A DNA stretch of 64,000 nucleotides from Archangium violaceum (lineage in GTDB: Bacteria; Myxococcota; Myxococcia; Myxococcales; Myxococcaceae): the NCBI RefSeq assembly GCF_016887565.1, contig NZ_CP069396.1:5934001-5998000 (forward strand). Reading direction: 5' to 3'. Shown piece after piece: positions 56,954-64,000 of this stretch (position 1 is its first letter; each line of letters begins with the position of its first letter). Under the pieces are notes generated by a model that was not told the origin of the DNA, made no database searches, and saw nothing but the letters and a program-made list of their open reading frames with translations. The translations under genes were made by a program, and so were the position numbers.

Positions 56954-58078
56954 ATGGCCTACAACAACGTCCAGTTCATCGGATTCTCCATCAACACGTT
57001 GCCCGCGCCGGATGCGGATCCAAACAATCCCTTCCATTCGAAGTATCTGGGCAATGTGAACAGCAAGATCGACCTGTCGAAGCGCTGTCAGGTCATGATG
57101 GATGCGGTGCGGACGGCCGCGAAGAGCGCGTCCATCGCGGGCGGAAACACCCTCAAGATCTTCGTTGCACCGGAGTTCTTCTTCCGCGGAGAGCAGGGGG
57201 CCTATCCCCTCGAGGAAGTGTCGGCGATCCTGCCCAGGCTTCGGCAGTGGACCCACTCAGCGGCCTACAAGGACTGGCTCTTCGTCTTCGGAACGGCACT
57301 GGGCTATCTGACGGATGGCCCGACCAAGGAGATTTTCAACATCGCACTGATCCAGCGTGGCGGGACCCAATCGGACGACAAGGACAACGCCAGGCTGGTC
57401 ATGAAAGAGTATATCTCGCGCGTCGATTTCATCCGCCCCAACGTGAGAACGGGCGCCCCATGTCCAAGCTGCGGCACCTTCGTCCACACGAGTGACTTCA
57501 CGAATTGGGATGTCAACCGGGCCGACCACCGACTGGCACTGGCGGACAAGCCGAATCAACGCATGACCATTCTCAGGCCGACACGGGGCTCGAGGGATCA
57601 TCTCGCCAAGGGCACGAACGCTCCCGGGCGCGGAAGGGAAGGCAGTGCTTCCGGTCTGGGCGGTGGAGGCCATTTCACCATGGCGGGCATCCGCTTCGGC
57701 CTGGAAGTCTGCTTGGATCACTTCAAGGCGCGGCTCAGGGATTCGCCGCCCGCGAGGGGTGAGGACTACCCGCAGATCCACTTGATTCCATCCGCGGGGA
57801 TTCAGATCGCACAGGCGTCGGTTGCCTGCGGAAGCCAGGGCATCATCTTCAACGTGGACGGAGGCGGGCACGTGCACCTCGCGCAGAACGCGGGGACCTA
57901 CGATGCCCCCCACGTCAACAACTGGGCCTGGTACTTTCCGCCAAACACCGTGGGCTGGGCCGACGTGGGGCTGGTCAAGGCCAGGAAGGACGGGGCTGAG
58001 TACTTCGTCGGCGGTGGGGGCCTGGTCTTCATCTCCCATGGGGTAGCCATTCCAGCGGCTGTCCCCGCGCCTCCCTGA
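56954..58078 (+). CDS. Nitrilase-superfamily (CN hydrolase-like) protein
   Basis: 374 residues, no signal peptide. Catalytic triad candidates of the carbon-nitrogen hydrolase fold: Glu74 in FVAPEFFFRG, Lys151 in VMKEYIS, Cys253 in GLEVCLDHF. An extra CPSC pair at 170-173 within a large insertion is not part of the usual fold and may bind metal or form a disulphide. It cleaves C-N bonds such as amides or nitriles; the substrate is unknown. Start 56954 has GAGGGG 5 nt upstream; TTG 56897 is a weaker alternative. Convergent with the methyltransferase gene. Confidence 0.75.
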   Translation: MAYNNVQFIGFSINTLPAPDADPNNPFHSKYLGNVNSKIDLSKRCQVMMDAVRTAAKSASIAGGNTLKIFVAPEFFFRGEQGAYPLEEVSAILPRLRQWTHSAAYKDWLFVFGTALGYLTDGPTKEIFNIALIQRGGTQSDDKDNARLVMKEYISRVDFIRPNVRTGAPCPSCGTFVHTSDFTNWDVNRADHRLALADKPNQRMTILRPTRGSRDHLAKGTNAPGRGREGSASGLGGGGHFTMAGIRFGLEVCLDHFKARLRDSPPARGEDYPQIHLIPSAGIQIAQASVACGSQGIIFNVDGGGHVHLAQNAGTYDAPHVNNWAWYFPPNTVGWADVGLVKARKDGAEYFVGGGGLVFISHGVAIPAAVPAPP

Positions 58079-58143
58079 GGGCCAGCGCCAGTTACTGGGG
58101 CGGCTCCTGACGCTCGAGAACGGGCGCTTTCGCGAGCCGGCCT

Positions 58144-58950
58144 TCACGGCGCCTTCAGCTTGAGCGCGGCCACGCCGTTGGCGGGAGGGGCATCATCCTC
58201 GATGACCAGGAAGTCCACCTGGTCCGGGTGCCGCTCGAGGAAGTCGCGGCACCCCCTGTTGACCTCACCGGTGTGGGGGAAGCCCTGGAAGGCCGCTCCG
58301 GCATCGTCCAGGAGGATCAACGCTCCGGGGGCCAGCACCTGGAACCAATACTCGGACAGCCACATCTGCGTCTGTTCGAAGGTGTGGGGGTCGGTGTCCA
58401 CGAACAGCACGTCCACCTTCTTGTTCTTGTCCCAGACGCGGTAGCCGTCCTCGCCCGTGTACTGATGGAACTCCCAGAACGGGTGGTACTTGACGTCCAC
58501 GCGGCCTCGGAACATGGCGGGATCGTAGCTGTAGACCCGTCCTCCCGTGAGGCTCGCCGCCCGGACGAGGGCGTTGGTCGAGTTGCACATGCGCGTGCCC
58601 AGCTCCACGATGGTTTTCGCCCCCACGGCCACGCAGTAGTCGAAGAGGATCTCCGGGGACTCGAGCGACGTGACGATCTCATCGCGCACGGCCTTGATCC
58701 TCGGATCCTCGAGGTTCCTGGCCACGCGCGCGTCGAGCGCCTCCAGGCCCTGCGAGCCCTTCCAGATGGTCCTCCGACGCTGGGAGGCGGGCTTGTTCGA
58801 CAGACCGAAGAGGAAGCGGATGAGGTGGCTGCCGGCGCGGGTCGACAGGTAGTCGCGCACCTCGATTCCGCCGACGCGGGTGCCGACGGGGATCTTCTCC
58901 GCGATGTAGATCATCAGCCGCTGCTTCGCCGTCAATTCAGGTTGGGTCAT
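58144..58950 (-). CDS. Class I SAM-dependent methyltransferase-like protein
   Basis: 268 residues. Motif I-like segment TIVELGTRMCNSTNALVRAA, then VYSYDPAMF, VDVLFVDTDPHT and LAPGALILLDDAG follow the Rossmann order of methyltransferase family 24 (cephalosporin hydroxylase-like) proteins. Motif I is degenerate (GTRMCN in place of GxGxG), so catalytic activity is less sure. Small-molecule O-methylation would be typical. It stands alone. Confidence 0.72.
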   Translation of the reverse strand: MTQPELTAKQRLMIYIAEKIPVGTRVGGIEVRDYLSTRAGSHLIRFLFGLSNKPASQRRRTIWKGSQGLEALDARVARNLEDPRIKAVRDEIVTSLESPEILFDYCVAVGAKTIVELGTRMCNSTNALVRAASLTGGRVYSYDPAMFRGRVDVKYHPFWEFHQYTGEDGYRVWDKNKKVDVLFVDTDPHTFEQTQMWLSEYWFQVLAPGALILLDDAGAAFQGFPHTGEVNRGCRDFLERHPDQVDFLVIEDDAPPANGVAALKLKAP

Positions 58951-59433
58951 TGCTGGAGCCTTGGAAGGTGAGGCGAGGATGTCTCGGACTTTCGACGATA
59001 GAGATTGAAGTAGTTACCATGATGGGGCGGAGCGATTGAAGGGGCACGGGCCTTTGGCTGCCCTCTGGACCTTTGAAACAGAGTTGCAACTCCGTCTTCG
59101 CCCGGTGAGGTATGCGACCCCATGGCGCGGTGATGCTGAATATTTGCAGCTGTACAGGCGGGCCTTCATGGCCGGCTTCGTCGAGGACCGGGTGTGCGGC
59201 CGGGTCGTTCCGAAGCAGCTTTCACGGATGATGGCTCCACCCCCGAGGTGACCGCTGCGTGCGCCAGCGATGCGACGGCGGCGGAAAACAAGTCCCTTAC
59301 GTTGAGCCCACCTGCTCGAATGACGCCCACCTCTGGAGGTCGTGCCCCAGAGGTTTGAACACTGGCGTGAAGACAGTCATGTACGAGAGCCGGCCGGTTG
59401 GAGCCGGCAAGACGTGAACCAGGAGAGAGTGTG
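58951..59433. other. Intergenic region without a recognised gene
   Basis: 483 bp. AT-rich patch near 58990-59030, otherwise mixed. A 71-codon open frame at 59036 has no family resemblance and is not called. CCGGCCGGTTGGAGCCGG around 59390 can form a small hairpin. AGGAGAG just before ATG 59434 is the leader of the broken gene that follows. Confidence 0.5.
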
Positions 59434-60330
59434 ATGCGTCGTCGTGAGTTTCTTTTCGCCCTCCCGGTAGCGGCCCTGTTGGGCCGTCAGGCATTGGCCG
59501 CCGCGCTGGAACCGATTCGGAAGAAGGGCGTCATGCTCACACGCCCTGGCGCGGCCATGACGAAGTCCGTGGTTGGGAACACACCCGGGAGCTCAGCATC
59601 TACGTGATCCGCGCCGACGGCGCGGGCTTCCGTCGCGTCGCATCGAAGCCGGGGTATTGTCTGGGCTCACCGAAATGGTCATCCGACGGTCGCCGGATCG
59701 TCTTCTACGAAATCACCACGGAAGGCACGTGGGGCGCGCATCGCCCCGAATGGATCGGCCGGGTTGAGTCGCAGATCGTCTCGATTGACGTTGCCACGGG
59801 CGAACGGGTCGAACACACGACGGGCCCCGGCCTCAAACTGTTCCCTCAGTTCCTGAGCACGCAAGAGATTGGCTGTCTCATCAAGGGCGGCCCGGAGGAG
59901 GGGCTCGCCTACACGTCTGGCAGACCCGCCGTCAAACGTGCGTTGCGGTCGCCCAACTGGTCGCCGGACGGCAAGAGGGTCATCTACGAGAAGGTGGGGT
60001 TCCAAGCGCGCCCGCAGAACAAATCGCTCTACAGCTGGGACAAGGACTGGGAATACCGCCACACCGACGTGTTCCCTGGTTCCAGGAGCGCCTTCACGGC
60101 AAGGCGACGCTGATGCGCGTGCGCCGGGACGGCACGAGCTGGGAGCCGCTCACCGACGGCACGGTGCATTCGGGTTTTCCGAGCTACTCGGCCGACGGCA
60201 AGCAGATCGTGTTCCGCGTCTGGGGCGAGGAGCAGAAGGGCCTGCGTATCCTCAATCTGGAGGACCGCGGCATCCGGGTGCTGACCAACGAGTACGACAA
60301 CCTGCCTGGCTGGTCGCGCGAGGCTGAGCA
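59434..60330 (+). pseudogene. Frameshifted TolB/PD40-type propeller protein
   Basis: A signal-bearing start (MRRREFLFALPVAALLGR, TAT-like RRREF) runs in frame 1 to about 59567. Homology-like text then continues in the next frame (WEHTRELSIYVIRADGAG, blades SPKWSSDGRRIVFYE and SPNWSPDGKRVIYE), and shifts again near 60078 to reach TSWEPLTDGTVHSGFPSYSA and a further blade. At least two frameshifts break what was one secreted propeller of about 300 residues. Sequencing error could mimic this, but both breaks lie in ordinary sequence without homopolymers. Confidence 0.72.
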
Positions 60331-60480
60331 TGGGGCTCCCATGGCGCCGCGAACACCGCCGCCTACGAGCGCGCGTTCGCCAGGCTCAAGCTGCTAGAGA
60401 GCTATGTTGGACAGGCGCTCGGCCATATCGACCGCTATCTGCTCACGCCAACCGTACTCCAGGAAGAACTGCCATGCTGA
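60331..60480 (+). pseudogene. C-terminal fragment of an unrecognised gene
   Basis: In the frame ending TGA 60478-60480 the peptide NTAAYERAFARLKLLESYVG and following residues ALGHIDRYLLTPTVLQEELP look like the helical tail of a real protein, overlapping the GST start by seven bases. No beginning is present; the junction with the propeller pseudogene lies near 60330. It was probably a gene translationally coupled to the GST before a deletion. Confidence 0.5.
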
Positions 60481-61097
60481 AGATTCTGGGTCGCGTCTCG
60501 TCCATCAACGTGCGCAAGGTGCTTTGGTGCTGCGAAGAGCTGGGCCTGGGCTATGAACGGGAGGATTGGGGCGCCGGCTTTCGCTCCACTCAAGAGCCGG
60601 AGTTCCTGACCCTCAACCCCAATGCCCAGGTTCCAGTGCTGGTGGACGACGGTTTCGTGCTCTGGGAATCCAACAGCATCCTTCGCTACCTGGCCAATGC
60701 TCACGGCGGTGAGTGGCTCTATCCGGCGGACCCTCAACGCCGTGCACGCATCGACCAATGGATGGACTGGCAAGCGACGGACTTCAACGGGGCTTGGAGC
60801 TACGTTTTTCCCGCGCTCATGCGCAACACGCCGCCCAATCCCGACCCGCAGCGCCTGGCTGCGGGTATCGACGCCTGGGGCCGCTGCATTGCCACCCTGG
60901 ACCGCCGCCTGGAAGAGACCGGCGCCTATGTGGCGGGCCAGGACTTCTCCCTGGCGGACATACCCATGGCTCTTTCGGTGCACCGCTGGCGCGAGACGCC
61001 GGTGCCTCATGGGCCGACGCCAGTGCTGGATGGGTACTTCGAGCGGTTGGCGGTCAGGGCTGGGTTTCGCCTTTATTGCTCCAGCAATACGCCCTGA
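60474..61097 (+). CDS. Glutathione S-transferase family protein
   Basis: 207 residues. N-terminal thioredoxin-like domain (LKILGRVSSINVRKVLWCCE, with Ser/Asn at the catalytic position, NAQVPVLVDDGFVLWESNSI for glutathione binding) and an all-helical C-terminal domain (AGQDFSLADIPMALSVHRW, the conserved N-capping box). It conjugates or reduces small molecules with glutathione. ATG 60474 sits inside the stop region of the upstream fragment, indicating former coupling. Confidence 0.88.
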   Translation: MLKILGRVSSINVRKVLWCCEELGLGYEREDWGAGFRSTQEPEFLTLNPNAQVPVLVDDGFVLWESNSILRYLANAHGGEWLYPADPQRRARIDQWMDWQATDFNGAWSYVFPALMRNTPPNPDPQRLAAGIDAWGRCIATLDRRLEETGAYVAGQDFSLADIPMALSVHRWRETPVPHGPTPVLDGYFERLAVRAGFRLYCSSNTP

Positions 61098-61201
61098 GCG
61101 ACCGGGCTCGAAGCCAGGGGGGTCGTTCGTGTCGTCCCACCCGCTCACCGCGAAGGGGTCAGTGTTGCTGGCAGCGACAGCAGGGAAGACCCTCACCCTG
61201 G

Positions 61202-61222
61202 CCCTCTCCCAGAGGGAGAGGG
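61202..61222. repeat. Short palindromic hairpin, CCCTCTCCC type
   Basis: CCCTCTCCC-AGA-GGGAGAGGG, a perfect 9 bp stem, lies in the 273 bp gap after the GST gene. Related CCCTCTCCCTCCTGAAAG-style sequence occurs in the 260 bp repeats at 37.7 and 41.2 kb. It may act as a terminator or a REP-like element. Confidence 0.5.
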
Positions 61223-61370
61223 GACATCCACGGACCGGCGGACTCTGTCCAAAGACTCCGTGGATACTCCACTCGCAGGGGAATGACGTCGAGGCCCATG
61301 TCAGGTTTCCCGGGGTTCCCACGTCCCGGGCAGCAGGCCGGACCGGCCCCCTCTTTCAGACGAGAACTTC

Positions 61371-62351
61371 ATGACGCTTCGCACCGAACGCATCTTCCTT
61401 CCCACCTCCTGCGCGCCCCAATCTCTCTGCTGGAGCGGAGATGCGCTCTTCGATTGGGTCTCCGGCGGTCTCCGCCATCATCTGGACGGAAGCTCCTTCG
61501 ATCCCTGTGTCCGCTATAGCTACCGCTTCGATGGCGCGGTGATGTCCCAGGACGGCCAGTACGCCGTCATCTACGAGCGGCTTGGCACCAAGGGGCTGCT
61601 GCTGCGGCAGGGCAAGGTGGTGCGCGAGCTCAACCGCAGCTTCTACCACGCCGAGGACTACGAGTACCCCGTGGCCCTGTGCACGCTCCCGAGTGGCCGC
61701 ACGCTCCTGGCGCACTGCCCCGACGAGTACTGCCGCCTGGAGCTCGAGGACGCGGAGAGCGGACAGCGGCTCACCCGGCGCGAGGGCGATTCTCCCGACG
61801 TCTTCCACTCCCGGCTCCAGTTCAGCCGCGATGGCCGTTACCTGCTCAGCGCGGGGTGGGTCTGGCATCCCGTGGATGTGATGTATGTCTTCGACGTGGC
61901 CCGCGCGCTCGAACGGCCCGCGTCCCTGGACGAAATGCGCGACCTCGAGCTGGGGCCAGGTGACGTGTTCATGGAGTTCTACTCGGCGGCCTTCGGCGAG
62001 CGTGACACGCTCGTCTTCCATTGCTCGGGCGACGAGGAGGAGGCGCGGGCGCCCCTCATGTCGTACTCGCTCACCGAGAAGCGCGTCCTGTCCAAGGCTC
62101 CGCTGGAGCGGCCCGCGGGGACCATGATGGTGATGGACGGGTACGTGGTGAGCTTCTTCGAGCACCCCCAGCTCATCGAGCTCGCGACGGGCCGCGTCGT
62201 GGAGAGCTGGCCCGAGCTCGGCACGGGCACGCAGTCCAGCAGCATCTGCCGTGGGGTTCCGCACCCGCCTCCACTCGCGGTGGATCCCGTGGGGCGCCGC
62301 TTCGCCGTGGGGACGGAGAAAGGCATCGAGGTCGTCCGCTTCGTTCCGTAG
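61371..62351 (+). CDS. Propeller-like protein, paralogue of 16295-17293
   Basis: 326 residues, no signal. It is colinear with the protein at 16295: the start (ERIFLPTSCAPQSLCWSG), blades MSQDGQYAVIYERLGTKG, SRDGRYLLSAGWVWHPVDV, and end DPVGRRFAVGTEKGIEVVRF are all shared. A WD40/PD40-type scaffold of unknown role. The shared Cys and HCPxEYCRLELEDAE segment is a distinctive mark of this small family. Confidence 0.78.
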   Translation: MTLRTERIFLPTSCAPQSLCWSGDALFDWVSGGLRHHLDGSSFDPCVRYSYRFDGAVMSQDGQYAVIYERLGTKGLLLRQGKVVRELNRSFYHAEDYEYPVALCTLPSGRTLLAHCPDEYCRLELEDAESGQRLTRREGDSPDVFHSRLQFSRDGRYLLSAGWVWHPVDVMYVFDVARALERPASLDEMRDLELGPGDVFMEFYSAAFGERDTLVFHCSGDEEEARAPLMSYSLTEKRVLSKAPLERPAGTMMVMDGYVVSFFEHPQLIELATGRVVESWPELGTGTQSSSICRGVPHPPPLAVDPVGRRFAVGTEKGIEVVRFVP

Positions 62352-62368
62352 CCGGCGGGCCCCGCCTG

Positions 62369-63991
62369 TCACCGGCGCGTGGCGCACGACACCCGCTCGA
62401 GGGCACCGCCGAGCGAACGGATTGGATCCGCCGCGGCCGGCAACACCGGTGCGGTCTCGCCCGCGGACCCGAATCCGCCGAGGTAGTCGTCCACGGAGTC
62501 CGCCGACGGCGCCCGGGTGACGAGGCCGATGTAGCCGTCCGGGCGCACCAGCACGAGCGCGTCGCCGTCGAGGTCGTAACCCTTACGCGCGTGCCCGTGC
62601 GTGTCGACGAGGGACCTCGAGCCGGTGGGCGCTCCCGGTTCGACCACGGTGTGTACGTGCACGCTCGGGCCGTAGCGGGCGGTGATTCGCGACACCGTGT
62701 CCGCGTGGGCCGCGCCGAAGGCGAGCAGCGTGAAGTGGGGGCCTCTGAACGTGTCGAACAGGCGGACGGGGTGGCCCGCGGCGTCGTGGCAGGGCGCGTC
62801 GGGGGCCCGGTCTCCGGCCCGCACGCGTCCGGGTGCGTCGCGCTCGTCGCGGGCGAGCGGGCCGCCCCGGTAGTTGAGCCCGAGCTGCTGCGTCTCGGGA
62901 CCCCGCCGGTGCGCGTCCGGGTCTCCCTGGGCGCTCCGCTTGTGCAGCCTCGTGCTGATGCCGAGGACGTCCGCGGCGACCGGCAGCCGTTCCTCTTCGT
63001 AGCTGTCCAGCAGGGCAGGGGAGGCTCCCGCAAGCACCTGGCCGAGCTTCCAGCCCAGGTTGTAGGCGTCCTGGATGCCGGTGTTCAGGCCCTGTCCGCC
63101 AGCGGGGGAGTGCACGTGCGCCGCATCGCCGGCCAGGAACACCCGGCCCACCCGGTACCGGTCCACCATGCGGATGTTGGTCCGGTACAGCGACATCCAG
63201 CTCGGGTCGTGGAGCCGGACATCGGTGCGGCCGGAGCCCTCGTTGAAGATCTTCTGGAAGGACTCCAGTGAGAGCTCGGGCACGTCGTCCGAGCTGAAGG
63301 GGGCCGTGAACTGGAAGACGTTCGTGCCGGGCAGCGGGCACAGCCCGACCTTGAGCGTACGCTTCTCGGGGTCCGCCCAGGTGTGCCAGGAGTCGCGGTC
63401 CAGCCCTTCGACCTGGAAGTCACCGATCAGCATCCGGTCGGTCTCGTACGTCTCGCCCTCGAAGCCGACCCCGAGGTGCTTGCGCACGAAGCTGCGCCCG
63501 CCGTCCGCGCCCACCAGGTAGCTGGTACGAATCCGTTCCGTTCCGCCCGGGCGCAGCAGGGTGGCCGTCACTCCCTCCTCGTCCTGCTCGAAGCCGATCA
63601 ACTCGGTGGCCAGCTCCACGTGGCCGCCCAGGGCGGTGAGCCGCGCGCGCAGGAGCTCCTCCGTTCGCCACTGCGGGAGCATCCAGATGTTGGCGTACGG
63701 CACGTCCGGCGTCGGCTCGCGCGGCTCGTCCATGCGGCCTTCCCACACCACCGTCCTACCGGCGTAGGTGCGAAGGGACGGATACGGCGCACCCGCGGCC
63801 AACACCGCGTCGATCACCCCCAGGTCATCGAGCACCTCCAGGCTCCGGGGTTGCAGACCCTTGCCCCGCGAGCCGGTGAAGTACTCCGGCGCCTTCTCGA
63901 CGATCCGGCAGGCCACGCCTCTCCGGGCCAGGTCGCAGGCCAGGGTGAGCCCGGTAGGCCCGGCTCCCACGATGAGGACCGCCACGTCCAC
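62369..63991 (-). CDS. FAD-dependent aromatic hydroxylase (PheA/TfdB-like), start near window edge
   Basis: 540 residues visible. FAD Rossmann motif VGAGPTG (8-14), second FAD/NADPH motif DG segment (YLVGADGGRSFVRKHLG), and GDAAHVHSPAGGQGLNTGIQ near 290-309, the hallmark of class A flavoprotein monooxygenases. C-terminal thioredoxin-like domain (VLVRPDGYIGLVTR) typical of phenol hydroxylase-type enzymes. It hydroxylates phenolic or polyketide aromatic substrates with NADPH and O2. The start is set at GTG 63991; the true start may lie outside the window. Confidence 0.9.
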   Translation of the reverse strand: MDVAVLIVGAGPTGLTLACDLARRGVACRIVEKAPEYFTGSRGKGLQPRSLEVLDDLGVIDAVLAAGAPYPSLRTYAGRTVVWEGRMDEPREPTPDVPYANIWMLPQWRTEELLRARLTALGGHVELATELIGFEQDEEGVTATLLRPGGTERIRTSYLVGADGGRSFVRKHLGVGFEGETYETDRMLIGDFQVEGLDRDSWHTWADPEKRTLKVGLCPLPGTNVFQFTAPFSSDDVPELSLESFQKIFNEGSGRTDVRLHDPSWMSLYRTNIRMVDRYRVGRVFLAGDAAHVHSPAGGQGLNTGIQDAYNLGWKLGQVLAGASPALLDSYEEERLPVAADVLGISTRLHKRSAQGDPDAHRRGPETQQLGLNYRGGPLARDERDAPGRVRAGDRAPDAPCHDAAGHPVRLFDTFRGPHFTLLAFGAAHADTVSRITARYGPSVHVHTVVEPGAPTGSRSLVDTHGHARKGYDLDGDALVLVRPDGYIGLVTRAPSADSVDDYLGGFGSAGETAPVLPAAADPIRSLGGALERVSCATRR

Positions 63992-64000
63992 GTGCTGGTT

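Noticed and set aside
59036-59251. 71-codon open frame after the methyltransferase
   Set aside because: No ribosome-binding site, no family resemblance, and poor third-position bias.
61202-61222. CRISPR-like repeat reading of CCCTCTCCC hairpins
   Set aside because: Isolated palindrome without regular spacing or spacers; it fits a terminator or REP-like element.

Overview
High-GC (roughly two thirds) bacterial chromosome with proteobacterial gene style and very tight third-position G/C bias. The gene mix points to a predatory or saprophytic myxobacterium, most likely Myxococcales suborder Cystobacterineae (Archangium/Cystobacter/Myxococcus type). It includes a eukaryote-like Ser/Thr kinase with TPR repeats, an NtrC-type sigma-54 activator, many secreted or lipoprotein hydrolases, ricin-type and bulb-type lectin modules fused to enzymes, and large multi-domain proteins of unknown function. 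The assignment is inferred from gene content. No rRNA, tRNA or CRISPR array was recognised.

Layout. 0-9.3 kb: end of an HSP90-like chaperone, a GH92 glycosidase with a serine hydrolase lipoprotein, a CocE-type hydrolase, a two-gene membrane unit, a nucleotidyltransferase, and a bfd-bfr iron-storage operon behind a Fur-box-like site. 9.6-16.3 kb: neutral ceramidase, then a very large ricin-lectin/c-type-cytochrome lipoprotein followed by an alpha/beta hydrolase. 16.3-18.4 kb: a propeller-like gene, then a scar of gene fragments (P1 peptidase, IS91-like transposase). 18.4-24.8 kb: the Ser/Thr kinase and a three-gene unit ending in a propeller-papain-like protease. 24.9-28.4 kb: a MITE-like inverted-repeat element and a second, damaged copy of the ricin-cytochrome/hydrolase cassette. 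28.4-32.1 kb: divergent pectin lyase and rhamnogalacturonan lyase.

32.2-44.2 kb is the most interesting block. A five-gene export operon (two FtsX-type permeases, LolA-like protein, outer-membrane barrel, ABC ATPase) lies under a strong sigma-54 promoter candidate. The matching histidine kinase and sigma-54 activator lie 3.5 kb away. Between them sits a cassette (alpha/beta hydrolase-TPR and a TAT-exported erythromycin-esterase-like protein) flanked by about 260 bp direct repeats. Each repeat carries the same sigma-54 promoter and leader, so the esterase gene appears to have acquired the exporter's promoter, leader and ribosome-binding site right up to its start codon.

44.2-64 kb: a quinone-oxidoreductase/TetR divergent pair with a palindromic operator, a lipoprotein, a YVTN-propeller di-haem protein, a MalT-type LuxR regulator, a metzincin-lectin protease, two XapX-type mini membrane proteins, an SPW-type membrane protein, a phosphoribosyltransferase, a nitrilase-like hydrolase, a methyltransferase, a frameshifted TolB-like propeller pseudogene, a glutathione S-transferase, a paralogue of the 16.3 kb propeller-like gene, and an FAD monooxygenase running to the window edge.
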